The notes: generated from the letters alone by a model not told the origin. A DNA stretch of 64,000 bases from Lepus europaeus (GCF_033115175.1 NC_084850.1:111831939-111895938), one strand, 5' to 3'; positions 36,186 to 49,205 are shown, numbered from the stretch's first letter. Made by a program: numbers and translations.

Positions 36186-38598
36186 TTTTCTCCATTTTTA
36201 TTTTATTTTAATTTTTAAAGAAAGCTTTTATTTAATGAATACAAATTTCATAGGTACAACAATAGGAATATAGTGGTTCTTCCTCCCATATCCGCCCCTG
36301 TATCCCCCATTACAATTATATCTGAGTCTATATCTCCCTTTAAATTGCTAAACATTTCTTTTAAATAGCAAGGTGCCCTGTGATTAGGTGCATATACATT
36401 TGTAGTAGTCACATCTTCCTGTTGAATTGATCCTTTAATCATTGTATAGTGTCCTTCTTTGTCTGTTTTAATAGTTTTTGTGTTAAAGTGTATTTTGTTT
36501 GATATTTGGATGGCCATACCAGCTCTTTTTTGGTTTCTGTTAGCATGGATTATCTTTTTCCATCCTTTTTCTTTCAGTCTGTGTGCATCTTTGCTGGTAA
36601 GATATGTTTCTTGTAGGTAACAAGTAGATTGGTTTTCTTTTTTAATCCATTCAGCCATTCTGTGTCTTTTAACTGGGGAGTGGAGACTATTTACATTCAG
36701 TGTGACTATTGTTAGGTACCAACTTTGTACTGCCATGTTTCCATAAATAGTCCTGTTTATGTATTTTGGATCTCATTTGTGCTTTTGCTGGGTCATTTTC
36801 TGTGTTCATCTACTTTTGTTGTGATGTTCCTGTCTCTGTGTTTCTGTGTGTAGCACATCCTTGAGCATCTTTTTTTAGAGCTGGGTGAGTAGTTATAAAA
36901 TTCTTTCAATTTCTGCTTGTTGTGTAAGATCCTTATTTCTCCTTCATTCATAAATGAGAGTTTTTCAGGGTACAGTATTCTGGTTTGACAATTTTTTTCT
37001 CTTAGGACTTGGAGTATGTATTGCCATTGTCTCCTTGCCTGTAGGGTTTGTGATGAGAAGTCTGGAGTGAGTCTAATTGGGTTTCCTCTGAATGTGATTT
37101 GTTATTTCACTCATGTACATTTTAAAATCTTTTGTTTATGTTCCACTGAGAAAAGTTTTACTTCAATGTGTCGAGGTGAAGATCTTTTCTGGTCGTGTCT
37201 ACTGGGAGTTCCGTGTACTTTCTGCACTTAGATGTCTCTTTTTTTTTTTCCCTCTAGATTAGGGAAGTTCGCTTATTATTTCATTAAGGCCTTCTAATCA
37301 TTTCTCTCTTTCCACACCTTGCGGAATTCCTAGGATCCATATGTTGGGTCGTTTGATAGAATCTTGATCTCCAACTGTGTTTTTTAATTTTCTAATTTCT
37401 TCTTCTTGTGTTTGGTCTGTTTTATTTCCAGAAATTTGTGTTCTAGTTCTGATATTCTTTCTTCTGTTTCACCTATTCTATTGTTAAGGTTTTCCACTCC
37501 ATTTTTCATTTGATCTATTGAAGCCTTTATTTCTAGTATTTTATTCTGACTTCTTTTTAATATATCAATTTCTTGGGAGCACTTTTCATTTAGATCGTGA
37601 ATTTTTTTTCTGATTGCTTCTAAGTAATCTGACGATTAATTATCTGAATTCCTTTTCTAGCATATTTTTGATCTCTTCTTCTTCAGCTTCTATTATTGAA
37701 GAGTTGTAGTGTTCTTTTGGGGGGCTCATAGTGTCTTCCTTTTTCTTATTTAGGGTTTTTCCTTTGTTTTTCAGCATTTCTCACTGCTTTTTTTTAATAT
37801 GTGTCTTTGTGCTTGTGGTGAGATTTCCCTCTGCTATGAGCTGCTATGTATCCGCATGTTGCAGCTGGAAGCACACAGCCCCACTTCTGGGAGTCCTGCT
37901 CATTTCTTGGTTGTGATGGGGGTGGGTACTAGAGCTCTGATGCACTAAGCCCTGCCTACTTGGGCTGGGCTCACTTCACACTGGTGCATGAAATGAGCTT
38001 GAGATTTTGATATTTAGGACTTCTCTTTGTTGTACACCTTGCACAATTGGGGGGAAATTACTCTGAAATGTTGTGATCCTCATTCCCTTGTGTGGGGTGT
38101 TGTGAAGTGGGCCCCACAATTGATGGGTGTGTGCATGGAAGGCAAATGTGGTAGCCCTCTGCTTACATTAGAAGATTTAAACAAACAATATAGATTCTCC
38201 CAGCCAGCTGTAAGTGGTTGGGGGAGGGAGGAGACATAGATGGACAGGTGTGTGCCCAGCCTTTCCATTTGTTGCCCTATACCCTCTCTTTCTTCCTGCT
38301 TGGAACTTCAAACATAGTTTCCAAGCTCCCCATGCGACCTCACATCTTTCCTGGTCCGCTGGAGGGGTGGCATCAGTCTCCCCATTTGGCTTTTCTGCCA
38401 GGCCTCTGCTGTGCCTCCACAACTTCCCTTTCTTTTTGCTCCCTCAGTGTGGAGCTGCCCAGTCTCTGTTGGACACCTGGTCTTCTCTGCGTGAAACTCT
38501 CACAACTCTGTTGATGGCTTGTATCCCCTCTCCTTATTAACTATCTATTTTGCCCTGCATGACTCTAAACGTCCTATTGCTATAACACTATCTTGGCC
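36186..38598 (-). mobile_element. End-complete but internally deleted L1
   Basis: Read on the - strand: a 5' end GGGGCCAAGATAGTGTT-like (38598-38585), a 5'UTR, a decayed ORF1 (about 37760-37000; frame pieces such as SQNKILEIKASIDQMKNGVE with stops), then ORF2 from 36736 with the endonuclease start (VTLNVNSLHSPVKRHRMAEW, QETYL, VYAPN). At the catalytic GD of GDFN (about 36302) the sequence jumps straight to a 3'UTR end with AATAAAAG and an A-rich tail. The target-site duplication CCCTTGATTTAGTTTT is at 36170-36185 and 38599-38614. Nearly all of ORF2, including reverse transcriptase, is absent, so it moved in trans or was deleted later. Confidence 0.88.
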
Positions 38599-38905
38599 CC
38601 CTTGATTTAGTTTTACATCTGGGTATTTAGTTTTCCAAAAACCCTTTATTGAAAAGACTCTCCTTGTTTCATTTGTTTGCCTTTGCTGCTTTGTAAAAGA
38701 TTAATTGAGTCTAGTCATGTGTGTCTACTTCTGGGCTGTTTATTCTGTTACATTGGTCTATTTCTCTGGTTTTTGGCAATAACACTGTCTTCATTACTGT
38801 ACCTTTATTGTAAGTTATGAAGTTGGATACTGTCAGTCCTTAATTTGTGTTGGCTATTTTGAGTCTTTTGCCTCTCCATATACACTTTAGAATCAATTTG
38901 TGAAT
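38599..38905 (-). mobile_element. Ancient L1M, piece 3
   Basis: ACCCTTTATTGAAAAGACTC, TATTCTGTTACATTGGTCTA, AGTCTTTTGCCTCTCCATAT continue the antisense ORF2 sequence of pieces 1 and 2. Confidence 0.8.
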
Positions 38906-39613
38906 ATAGGTTCTCCTCAACTTACAATGAGGTTACATCCTGATTTCCCTCTCATCCGAGGTGGACATTTACCCTAGTGGTTATGAAGCTAGTTAAGATG
39001 TCTGCATTCCGTGTTGGAGTACCTGGGCTCAGTATTCAGCTCCAGCTTCTGACCACAGCTTCCTGAGAATGCAGATCCTGGGAGACAGTGTGATGACTAA
39101 AGTAATTGGTTCCTGCTATCCATTAGGGAGGCCTGGATTCTGTGAGACCTGGATTGTGGGTTTGGCTCATGGCTTTTGCCTAATCCAGCTTATCTGTTGC
39201 AGACATTTTGGAAAGTGAACCAGTGGATGTTAGTTATATTTGTTCGTCTGTCTCTTTCATTCTTGCTCTCTGTCTCTCAAATAAATAAATAAAAATTTAA
39301 AATGAACCCCTAATAAGTTGAAAATATTTTAAGTTGGAAATACATTTAACACATCTAGCATATCCAACATCACAGCTGAGCACCACAGTACACTGTAGGG
39401 TGTCAGTTGTTTAGCTTCATTATTACCAAGCTTACTTGTACTGGGATTTCCAGCTCAACGCTGCTACCCAGCATAATAGGGCATGTTACTAGCCCAGGAA
39501 AAGATCAAAACTCAAATTTTAAAATATAATTTCAATTAACTGGGTATCACTGTTAGATAATTATAAAGTTGAAAACTCATAAGCCAGACCCTTAAAAGTT
39601 GCAAACTATCTGT
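38906..39613. mobile_element. Tigger-like (Tc1/mariner) DNA transposon fossil
   Basis: Left end TATAGGTTCTCCTCAACTTA and right end GCAAACTATCTGTA with AAGTTGAAAATATTTTAAGT and AATACATTTAACACATCTAG inside match a common non-autonomous Tigger family from memory. TA dinucleotides flank the ends. A C-SINE interrupts it. Confidence 0.6.
38958..39301 (+). mobile_element. C-SINE, old, inserted in the Tigger element
   Basis: Diverged sense copy: GAGGTGGACATTTACCCTAG head, GTGAACCAGTGGATG, CTCTGTCTCTCAAATAAATA tail. Confidence 0.75.
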
Positions 39614-39780
39614 AACACAAAATACTTGGCTAGGAAATTTATTTGTATTGCATTGAATCTGTAGATTCATTGCAATGAAAACAGTAGATGTGGCATACAA
39701 GGGGTTTATGCAATGGTATTTCCTCACTTGAAAGCCCTAGGTTAATTTTTTTGTGAAGAACTTCTTAATATTTCATGATT

Positions 39781-40092
39781 TAAAAAATTATTTTATTTGA
39801 CACATACATCAAGAGAGAGACAGAGACAGAAACAGAGAGACAAAAAGATCTTCCTTCTGCTGGTTCATTCTGTAATTGCCTGCAACAGTCAGGGATGGAC
39901 CAGGCTTAAGCCAGAGTGAGAAACTCAATTTAGATCTTCCACATGGGTGTCAGGGACCCAACTACTTGATCCATCATCTGCTGCCTACCATGGTGTGTGT
40001 TATCAAGAAGTTCAAATCAAACATAGAGCTGAGACTCAAACCCAAACAGTGGCTTTGAGATTTGGCGATTTTTAGGCACTAAGGTCAGACAC
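39781..40092 (-). mobile_element. C-SINE, old
   Basis: Diverged antisense copy, TTATTTTATTTGACACATAC start, CTTCCACATGGGTGTCAGGG middle. Confidence 0.75.
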
Positions 40093-41714
40093 ATTGTGAT
40101 GATGTCAAGTTTCTGGGAAGAATTAATGCGGTGGGCTGCTGAGGTCTCAGACCTCAATGTTTTAAAAACAAAATATTACTATATGGTTAGCAATCCAACG
40201 GCCAAATGTTCTCTGATAGCCTTCCTCTAATATAGCTTGTAAAATTCACTTGATCTTTGCTGTCTTAAAAGTAGATATTTTCTAAAGTTATAATGCAAGT
40301 CCTGTATTCCAGTGTCCATTACCCAGATAGATAACTCTAATGCAGCATTTGAACATACCAGCAACACAGGTTAAATGAAGATTAACTCCCTAAAAGTCTG
40401 TCTCTGAACTAAACAATCCCACTCTCGTATTCAACTCAGAATCAGTGCTGTTTTTCAGTCCTTTTAAACAAAAGAAAATTGTGCTTTTTTGTCTTTGCTA
40501 AATCAGAAATACCTTGACATGCCTACCAACTTTCTTTCAAACATGCTGAACTTGCTGAAGATTTATGTAAATGAAAACACATGAATTTGTCCCAGTAGAT
40601 AATGTTATGCTTGTTTGTCCAGTTGCTTGTAGCAGCTGAATACATCCTGTGCCCACCTTAACGTTGCAGGCAGTAACTGTATCTACTATTTTTCACTCTG
40701 TAAATTGTCTAACTGAGATCTTTCTGCAGAATGGCATTGGAGTGTTTCGGTGGATAGTGGCAGGTACTTAAGGAAAAGCACTTTGTCTTCATGTTAGAAA
40801 TTTGTTCCTAAGAGCATTTTGTAGATAATTCTGCAGCCACTCAATGCTCAAAGCCACTCAGCTGCAGAATTTCCTCAGGGCAAATTGGAGAGAAGGATCT
40901 GGCTGCTGTTAAAGCCTCCATTTCTTCACGAGGCTCTAAAGGGGAAATTTAACTTCAGTGAACAAGTTCACTGTTCAGACTCTGTCTGAGTTTTTCAGTG
41001 TCCTCAGCTGAGATGCAAAAGTGGTACCCAACTGCTGGTTACAGTTAGAGATTTATTTGTATGAGAGATCCTGACATCTCTCCCAGGCTATGGAGGTCAT
41101 ACACTCTTTGTGAAGCTGTTTCAAAGTATTCATTGGCTACTTTTGTATTATAGCTTAGGGAAAAATCTTTTTTCCTTCTTTCTTAGAGCTCACTGTACTA
41201 GTTCTCAGTCAGATGGTTCCTTTGAAATATATGAATTAGTAAATCCTCATTTTTTATGTGTGTTGTTTCATTGGAGGATTGTCAAAATCCTATTGGAAAT
41301 GATGTAATCCATTCAACAATGGGCAACTCAGGTTCTAGTTACATCCTGAGAATTCAACAGACTGAAAGACTCTGTCACTATCTATAGAGAGACCCTTTCA
41401 GAGGTTGTAGAGACCATCTCTTCCTTAGCTTGTTATATAAAGGAAAATTGAGTACTATACAGTATGGCCACAGTGTATAAGGCAAGAAAAAAATACATCA
41501 AAGCCAAAATTCTTATGCCAATTTATTGATTCTGTCCTCATAGAGCCCTTTGATTTGAGTCCTGTGAATAAAGTTAAGAAATATTAATGACAGATTAAGA
41601 TAGTAGCATCTCTTTCATGTTACCTTTCTCATGAAACATGTCTAGGAGACAAGGATTCTCATCTTTAACTGAGTGTTCTCATTAATAATACTGTAAATCT
41701 GTCACTTTCTACAA
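40093..41714. other. Unassigned, no gene seen
   Basis: No exon or repeat recognised over 1.6 kb. Confidence 0.4.
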
Positions 41715-41780
41715 AGCATTCCAATATACATTATCTCGTTCGATCCTCACAACAACATCACATCCAGTAAACTTTATTGG
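41715..41780 (+). mobile_element. MIR/L2-type 3' fragment
   Basis: CATTATCTCGTTCGATCCTC followed by ACAACAACATCACATCC is the conserved MIR segment. Confidence 0.65.
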
Positions 41781-42151
41781 AATTCAACTTGGTCTGGTGG
41801 GTTCTGTTCCAAGAGAGCTTCAATGAGGTGGAACTTGAGTTGACCTTTGTAGGAAGAAGCATGAAGTCTGCATGAGTCCTTTTTCTGTAAGAAAATGGCA
41901 TGTCTCTACATCAAAGGGTAGTATAGCCTTAGACACTGCTGTTGACACCAACATGATTGCTCTGATTGTGCCATTCTTATCATGCCCTTTCACCAGTTCT
42001 CCTTATGGATGTGCCATGACCTTCTCTCGTATTCCTGTTGCTGCTATCCCATTGACTCTTCCTAGATGACTCAAGAGATAGGCAGAGAAGTAAGATAGGG
42101 TACAACCTAGACTGGGAGTTTAGAGATTTAAATCCTAATTAAATTCTAGTC
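41781..42151. other. Unassigned, no gene seen
   Basis: No exon or repeat recognised. Confidence 0.4.
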
Positions 42152-42159
42152 CTATTAGA

Positions 42160-42212
<53 letters not shown>

Positions 42213-42455
42213 TGGATCACTCCTCAAATTCCTGCGACATCCAGCTGTGGGCCAGGCTGGACAAGGAGCCAAGAACTCCATCCAGGTGGGTGATAGGGAA
42301 TCAAGTACTTGGGCCATCCTCTGCAGCCTTCCTGGGCTCATTAGCAAGGAGCTGGATCAGAAACGGAGTTATCTGGGACTGAAAACAGCATTCCCATATG
42401 GGATACGGCACCGCAAGCAACAGCTTAATCCACTGCCCCTAATCCTGGCCCCTAA
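42152..42455 (-). mobile_element. C-SINE, old, with expanded (GA)n
   Basis: Antisense copy missing its A-rich tail. The GA segment is about 46 bases of pure AG (42161-42208). Confidence 0.85.
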
Positions 42456-43020
42456 CCCTAATATGAAGATAGCTGACTAATTTCCTATGTTAAAAGACAG
42501 GAAGGGCGATTGACAAACTGATTCTTCTTTGGGTGGCTGATATCAGTATAGAGCAATTTACAGAGATTTGGACAGAGTTGGGAAAGCCCATGAGGAATGT
42601 TGAGATGCCCTGCAACAATAAAAACCTTTACTACACCTGAAGAGGAGAGAGATATTGGTAGCAGACTGAGAGTAGGAGCCTTACAGGAGGGGTCATAGTA
42701 AAGAATTGTGTGTCTTGAAGGGTACAGACACTGTCAGAACAGTCTAAGCCAGGAAGAGGGGAGAAGAATAAATTCTATGGCCTTGCATTCCTCTTGTCCC
42801 CTCCTCAGGATCCTGCTGGCAACTTCCCTTGACCAAATCTACCAGAAGCCAGAGGGTAAAGGAGCCCTACTCATGTGCATTGCATGGCTCATCTTCCCAG
42901 GATATAGAGGGGCACAGAGAATTAGATCTGGGCAGATCCCAAATCATTATTTGGTTGATCGTTTTGCAAAATGATGGGTTCTAGCTACCATTTATTTGTT
43001 TGGGTATTTACTCATCTAAA
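42456..43020. other. Unassigned, no gene seen
   Basis: No exon or repeat recognised. Confidence 0.4.
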
Positions 43021-43031
43021 CAGCCTTTATT

Positions 43032-43358
43032 GGGGCTGGCATTGTGGTGTAACAGGTCAAGTGGCCACATGCAATGCCAGCATCCCATATGAATGCTGGT
43101 TCAAGTCCCGGCTGTTCCATTTCTGATCCAACTCCCTGTTAAAGCACCTGAGAAAGCAGCAGAAGATGGCCCAAATACATGGGCCCTTGCCACCTATGTG
43201 GGAGACATGGAAGAAGTTCCAGGCTCCTGGCTTCAACCTGGCCCAGTCCTGGCTTTTGCAACTGTTTTTGCAACCATTTCTCTCTCTGTCTCCCTTTCTG
43301 TCTACAACTCTGCCTTTCAAATACATAAATGTATAGATAAGTAAATCTTTTTAAAAAG
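43032..43358 (+). mobile_element. C-SINE
   Basis: Sense copy. The target-site duplication CAGCCTTTATT is at 43021-43031 and 43359-43369. Confidence 0.94.
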
Positions 43359-43369
43359 CAGCCTTTATT

Positions 43370-44885
43370 TCCATCTGTATTCACAAATGCGCTCTGACAA
43401 TTCACTGATGGAGTAGCCCATTTCACCTGTCAATTTCTCTATACTAGCTGGAAACTACTCTATTTAGTGACTTGTTGAACTTTATAAACTCTTGGTTACA
43501 AAGTAGGATCATGTTTTTCTTGAGAGAGAATAAAATTATTATCAACAGCATAGCTTTATTAGTCCTGTTAAAATAGACAATATTGGAAAAATTTAATTTG
43601 GGTAATGTATTTAGTGATGATGAACTTGGAGGAAAAATTCAACTGTTTTAAATTTTTTAAGTTGTTTACAAATTTACAAGTGGCATTATTCTAGCTAGAA
43701 TTGCAAATGAAAGCATGAGAAGTAAAAATTACTGGTTTACCTTGCTCTGATTTTCTATTTTGTTGCTACCTCAATAATTTTTTGACATGCTCAGGTCTCT
43801 TAAGTTCCAAGTAGGATGCAAAAGCATACCATGGATCTGAAATGACAAATAAGATCTATCTTCAGATATGCTGTTAAATAAAACTGAAAATAAATCTTAG
43901 GTGAAGAAATAATGTTGCTATAAACCCCAGGTTTTAGGATCTGTGCTCTTTTATTTCATCCAATTAATTTCTAAAATGAATTTGTTTTATAACATTGTAA
44001 CAAAAAATTCCTCCAATGGCAAAGTATACTGTGTCTTTAAGCCTGTATTACTAATATTTGCCAAGTAATATTAAGTGGCCTCTATGTGCAGACCCACCCA
44101 AGGGACCTGCAACAAGGGGTTCTAGCTGTAGTTGGAGATGAGGACCCAAGTGACATTTAGATCTTCACGTGGTTTCCCCAAAGAACATCCTGCTGTGAAG
44201 AGCAGCACGGATGCCAAACTGGAGGCAGGGAATCAATGCAGGTGTTCAGTCCATAAACGCAAATTTGGGGAAGGTGTGCAGCGAGGTCCGTTGAAGTGAC
44301 GGAGAACAAGGGACATGTCATGAAGTCACGGTGCAGAATGAGTCCACAAGATAAGACATCAGCTCTTCTTTTTCTTGCTCCTCCCCGGAGACTGTCTACT
44401 TTCTGATTGATGATTCCAGCTCTCTTGCAGGAGGCACGTGGGGGAGTCCAAGGTGTCCCTATCCATGGGTCAGAAAATACAGAGGAGGAAGACAGGCAGA
44501 TTCTTTCTATTCAAGTCCTTATTGACTACCATGCATTGGGCTGCTATGATCTTATTTAACCCCGGTCTAGTCAGGGCAGGAAGCAGTGGCCTGTGAGGTA
44601 TCATCAAGGTGATTCCAGGACAGATGTCCCTGTTCCCAAATACCTGCCACTTATTGCCCCCCAGCCTACCCTTAGCTTATTAACCCCCCACCTCCTGGAT
44701 AAAGTCCCACGTTGTTATCTCCCTAAAGGGAGAGTAGCTGAAGGCCTCTATTAACATTTAAGGATCCTGACATATGCATGGGTGACAGGTTGGCATCTGT
44801 TCAGATCTGGAGCATGAGGGACTGTCACTCAGAGAAGATGACCTAAGGCAGGGATGCTGCAGCTGAAATGGGGAGGCAAGGCGTC
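43370..44885. other. Unassigned; right half richer in G+C
   Basis: 43370-44090 is AT-rich with no recognised content. From about 44090 the base composition shifts to higher G+C and stays so to about 45590, around the open frame described next. Confidence 0.4.
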
Positions 44886-45458
44886 TCACTCGGCCCCAGA
44901 GTAGCCAGGAGAATCAGTGTGCTTGATTCTCGAGCACTGGGTGGGATGTAGCGGGGGGCTTTCGTAGCCTGGGTCTCCCCAAAGCCTCATTTGCGCCCAG
45001 CCCTTCCACAGTGAGAGTTCCCAGGAACATGATCTAACCATGGTGTCTGTTTCTGAAGTGGAGGCAGCGAAAGGCAGACAAGCCACATTGAACCTCCTCT
45101 CTGAGTCAGTCACCTGTTGGGATTTGTTAGCTCTACGCTTTTCAATTTCTTGTAATTCCTCTGAGTCAGTCACCTCTTGGGACATGTTGGCCCTTCGCTT
45201 TTTAATTTCTTTTAGTTCTACTCGAGTTCTCTTGTGCTGCAAGTCTCCCCGTCCATTCAGGAGAGATTTGGGGAAAACAAACAGGAGGTCATGTGAGGGT
45301 CCTTCCAGCCCGTCATCTCCACCAGTGTCACAGGCTGTGGCATGTGTGAGATGAGCACTTGGGGCTTGCACGTGCTGCTCCTGAAATGGCGAGGGCTTGC
45401 CTTGGGTTCCGTTGTGGGAATGGAGCAGCAAGGCATCCCGCTGAAGAGTTGTCCTCAC
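44886..45458 (-). CDS. Unrecognised open frame with 20-residue tandem repeat
   Basis: A 190-codon frame starting at 45458. I cannot assign a family. It holds two adjacent 20-residue units, LKEIKKRRANMSQEVTDSEE and LQEIEKRRANKSQQVTDSER, encoded by a 60-base tandem repeat (CTGAGTCAGTCACCT recurs at 45101 and 45161 on the + strand). The two units differ mainly by conservative changes, and the charged, helix-prone repeat looks protein-like. The start context is not strong; the frame upstream has a stop about 20 bases before the ATG and another open piece before it (MKFEDGPFPSGYIEACSLKG). It may be an exon, a decayed retrocopy or chance. No introns, poly(A) signal or promoter could be placed. Confidence 0.3.
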   Translation of the reverse strand: MRTTLQRDALLLHSHNGTQGKPSPFQEQHVQAPSAHLTHATACDTGGDDGLEGPSHDLLFVFPKSLLNGRGDLQHKRTRVELKEIKKRRANMSQEVTDSEELQEIEKRRANKSQQVTDSERRFNVACLPFAASTSETDTMVRSCSWELSLWKGWAQMRLWGDPGYESPPLHPTQCSRIKHTDSPGYSGAE

Positions 45459-48059
45459 ACGGGACCTTTCAGGGAGCAGGCTTCTATGTACCCTGAGGGA
45501 AAGGGACCATCTTCGAACTTCATGTCTCTGACTAGATGGAGTCTTTTCAGATTGTCATTTGCTGTAAGGTCCTTTTATGGGTGAGCCAAAAACTGTGCTG
45601 TAAATGCTGTATTTAAATAGATTATTCCTCATTAAAAGTAACTGAATAAGAACAAGCTAATTTGTTCCCTGAAGATGCTAAGTGCAGGCCTTCTGCTTGG
45701 CACATCTCTGTTATGGTCTTATGAAAAGCAGAATTGTAGAATTGGCTAAGTCGGTACTGGTAGGTAGTGTAAACATACGATCTTTTTATTTCCAACTGTG
45801 ATTTGCACATACCAGTCTTCAGGTGATTTTGGCTGCGATCTATTGTTATGTTCAGTGATACATGCAATTCTGAATTTGTAAATCAGAAGTTACAGGCTTC
45901 TAATTTACTGTGTGGATTTACAGACCCCTGACTGTTCATTAACTTCTTGATTTATAAACAATGGGCCAACAATCCCAGCTTATAGATGTAAAATCTTCTG
46001 CTGGATTTACACACTCTCACCAAGAGTCCTATTGTAAATCATTCTTGAGTTTACAAATGTTCCCATTAGTTAGTGCTTTGGCGGTCTGATTTGAAAACAT
46101 ATTCTCTCTTTGCTATTCAATACTGATTTATCTTTTTAATATACAACACATTCTGATAATTTGCTACTAGCAAGTGCTGATTTATTAGGACACTACAGTA
46201 AATTTTATAACATAAATTTTAAAGGTTTTGAATTAGGTACATGAGGTTTTAGAAAGCTTTATGGCTGAAAAACCATTCTCAGAAGGAAAAAGTAAATTTT
46301 ACCTTAAATATTCTACAAAACAATACATGGAGTGCTGGCCCACAAGAATGTGTTTTTTCTAACTATATTGTTTCCCCGCCCCTTCATTAAGGTTTTCCTT
46401 TTTGTGATAGTGTGTAAATTGTTGACTGAGCCTAAGCAGACTTCCAAGGGCAGTTACATATTGGTGCTTGATATCTGGACAGATTAGTATTATGACTGTG
46501 CATTAAGCCCCTTGTTAAAGTTTTAGACCCTACATGGTTATATCTTGATTCTCTCTTCCATTTGTGCATTTCATACACTTGTGCATATTTGGGCTTAAAT
46601 TCCTGCTTGGAGTACTCAGAGCATTTGTTGAACTGCTCGTTAATTACATATGTGTTGAAGCTGTTTAGTTTTTCCCTGGGTAAGGGCTGAGGGATTCAAA
46701 TTTATCAGTTTTATGCTCTTGCTTTCTGGTGACTGAATTACTACACACTACCAGAGAAGAGTCACTCCTATAGAGAATCACAGCAAAGATCTGAGGGCAT
46801 TGGGTAAGGATTAGCATTTCAGAATGATCATATTCTCAAAGTGTTCTAATAGTAAAAGGAAATCTGTGATGTTCCTCTTTATTTTATTAATGTTAGCAGA
46901 TTTATATACTTTGCTTTGTTCTGCAGGTTCATGTGGTTCAGGTTTGTACTTTTATTCCTCTCATGGTGATGGACATTGTCACATGCTGATATTTACTGGA
47001 AATCTTTTTAACTGAATTTTCAAGAGCTGAAAGCTCTCTAAAATAGGCATTTAAAGGCATAGATATTCATATGTGTTAATGTTTACCAGCAAAACAGTAT
47101 TCTACATGTATAACACATACATAGTCTGTGTGCTCAAGGGCAACTAAAGGTAGGAAGGCAAGATGAAAATCAAAACTAGTAAATAAACAACAAAATATAT
47201 TTCCTGGGAGTTCTGGGTCTTCAGCTAGGTTTTCCTGCTGAGTAACAGGATAAGTGACTAGATAACCTCAATCTTTTTGAATCTTCATTCCTCCACATTA
47301 GATAGAGATGGCTTGATTAATAAAAATTTATTATGCTGTTATTATTTTCCAGGTACTATTGAAACTATTGAGGAATGACTGGTTATTTAAAACAGTAGTC
47401 CAAGTTCATGGAATTAAAGTCCAGAAGGGAAGGCAGACAGCTAGCAAGATCACATATATATTTAAAAGTTCAAAAAATATGATACAAGAGGAAGAAAAAT
47501 TCCCAAGGTACTTTTCTTCCCTATAGTAGTAGTGAATTTGAGTGTGACTTTCAGGTGACAGAGAGGGCAATGTAAACCTTATTGTTAAAGAATTGCTACT
47601 TTGTCCTTTCATGGTTCTTAGAGGATTCAATTCAGGAGCTTGCTATTGTTTTATCCACCATGGAATTGTCTTAGGGCTGGATTAGCTTCATAGTAGACAT
47701 TTATCAAAAGCCTTAAAGGCCCTAGTCCCATGAGATGAGAGATGACATATGGAACAAAGAGCAGATAGAGCAAAAATTACAGAAAGGAAGAGGCTGGTAC
47801 AGGTAATATATGGGAAAAGAATAGCTTTGGAAAATTCCTGCCTATACTGCGGAATATAAAAGGTCATACATATGCTCAGACCTGGATGTTCAGAAAAGAC
47901 TTGAAAACAACCTAAACTGGCACTTCTGGCTGACATTTGGGCTCCATGAAAACAAAGCAGAGGCTAACCAAGAGATGTAAATGGTCCAGCTAAGCATTGA
48001 AGTAGCTATCGAAAAATAGAGTCAGATTATAAAGACTTGGAGAGTATCATTTTGGATAC
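45459..48059. other. Unassigned, no gene seen
   Basis: AT-rich past 45600; no exon or repeat recognised. Confidence 0.4.
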
Positions 48060-48765
48060 TTTTTTTTTAAACTGGGGTGAGGTGATAACTCATTGTGTTT
48101 TTTATTGGCATTTCCCTGATGGCTAGTGATCCTGAACATTTTTTTTAATGGCCATTTGTATTTCATCCTTTGAAAAATGCCATTCATGTCCTTTGCCCAT
48201 TTCTTATTTGGATTTTTATGTTTTTATTGTTGAGTTTCTTGAGCTTCTTATATATTTTGATTATTAATCCTTTATGGGATTCACAGATTGCAAGTAATTT
48301 CTCCCATTTTGTCAGCTGCCTTTTCACTTGTTAATTGTTTCCTTTGCTGTACAGAAGTTCCATAGCTGCTTGTAATCCCATTGGTCAGTTTTTGCTTTCA
48401 ATGCCTATGCTTCTGGGGTCTTTTCCAAGAAGTCTTTGCCTAAGTCAGTGTCTTGCAGTGTTCCTTCCAAGTTTTCTTCTAGTAATTTGGTGGTTTCAGG
48501 ACTTAGGTTTAGATTCTTGATTCACTGAGTTGATTTTTGTGTAGGGTATAAGGTAGGGGTCTTGTTTCAAACTTTTAAATGTGGAAATCCAGTTTTCCCA
48601 ATACCATTTGTTGAGGAGACTGTCCTTTATCCAGGAAATTATTTTAGTATACTTGTCAAAGTTTAGTTTGTTTTAGATGTGTGGATTAATTTCTGTAGTT
48701 TTTATGCTGTTCAATTGGTCTAGATGTCTATTTATTTATATAAAGGAAACATTTTATTTATTTCA
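48060..48765 (-). mobile_element. L1 ORF2 fragment
   Basis: Antisense L1 ORF2 C-terminal half: TTTCCCTGATGGCTAGTGAT, CTTCTGGGGTCTTTTCCAAG, CAATACCATTTGTTGAGGAG. It covers the same ORF2 interval as the element at 49230-50395, so these are two separate insertions. Its right side is bounded by a C-SINE. Confidence 0.85.
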
Positions 48766-48774
48766 TATATTTTT

Positions 48775-49111
48775 ATAAAGATTTATTTATTTATTTGAAA
48801 GGCAGAGTTACACAGAGAGAGGAGAGGCAGTGAGAGAGAGAGAGAGAGAGAGGTCTTCCATCCGTTGGTTCACTCCCCAATTGGCCCCATTGGCTGGAGC
48901 TGCGCCAGTTCGAAGCCAGGAGCCAGGAGTTTCTTCCGGGTCTCCCACGTGGGTGCTGGGGCCCAAGGACTTGGGCCATCTTCTACTGCTTTCCCAGGCC
49001 ACAGCAGAGAGCTGGATAGGAAGTGGAACAGCTGGGTCTCAAACCGGAGCCCGTATGGGATGCCGGCACTTCAGGCCAGGGTGTTAACCCACTGCGCCAC
49101 AGCGCTGGCCC
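48775..49111 (-). mobile_element. C-SINE
   Basis: Antisense copy with TTTATTTATTTATTTGAAAG start and GCCACAGCGCTGGCCCC end; flanks share TCATATAT. Confidence 0.92.
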
Positions 49112-49142
49112 CTCATATATATGTTTTAAGAACATAACGATA

Positions 49143-49205
49143 CCTGCCTCTCTCTCTCTCTCTCTCTGTCCCTTTCCCTCCCTCTCTCCCTCTTATTCTT
49201 CCTCC
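49143..49205. repeat. CT-rich low-complexity tract
   Basis: (CT)n followed by CCCT and TTCC words. Confidence 0.8.
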
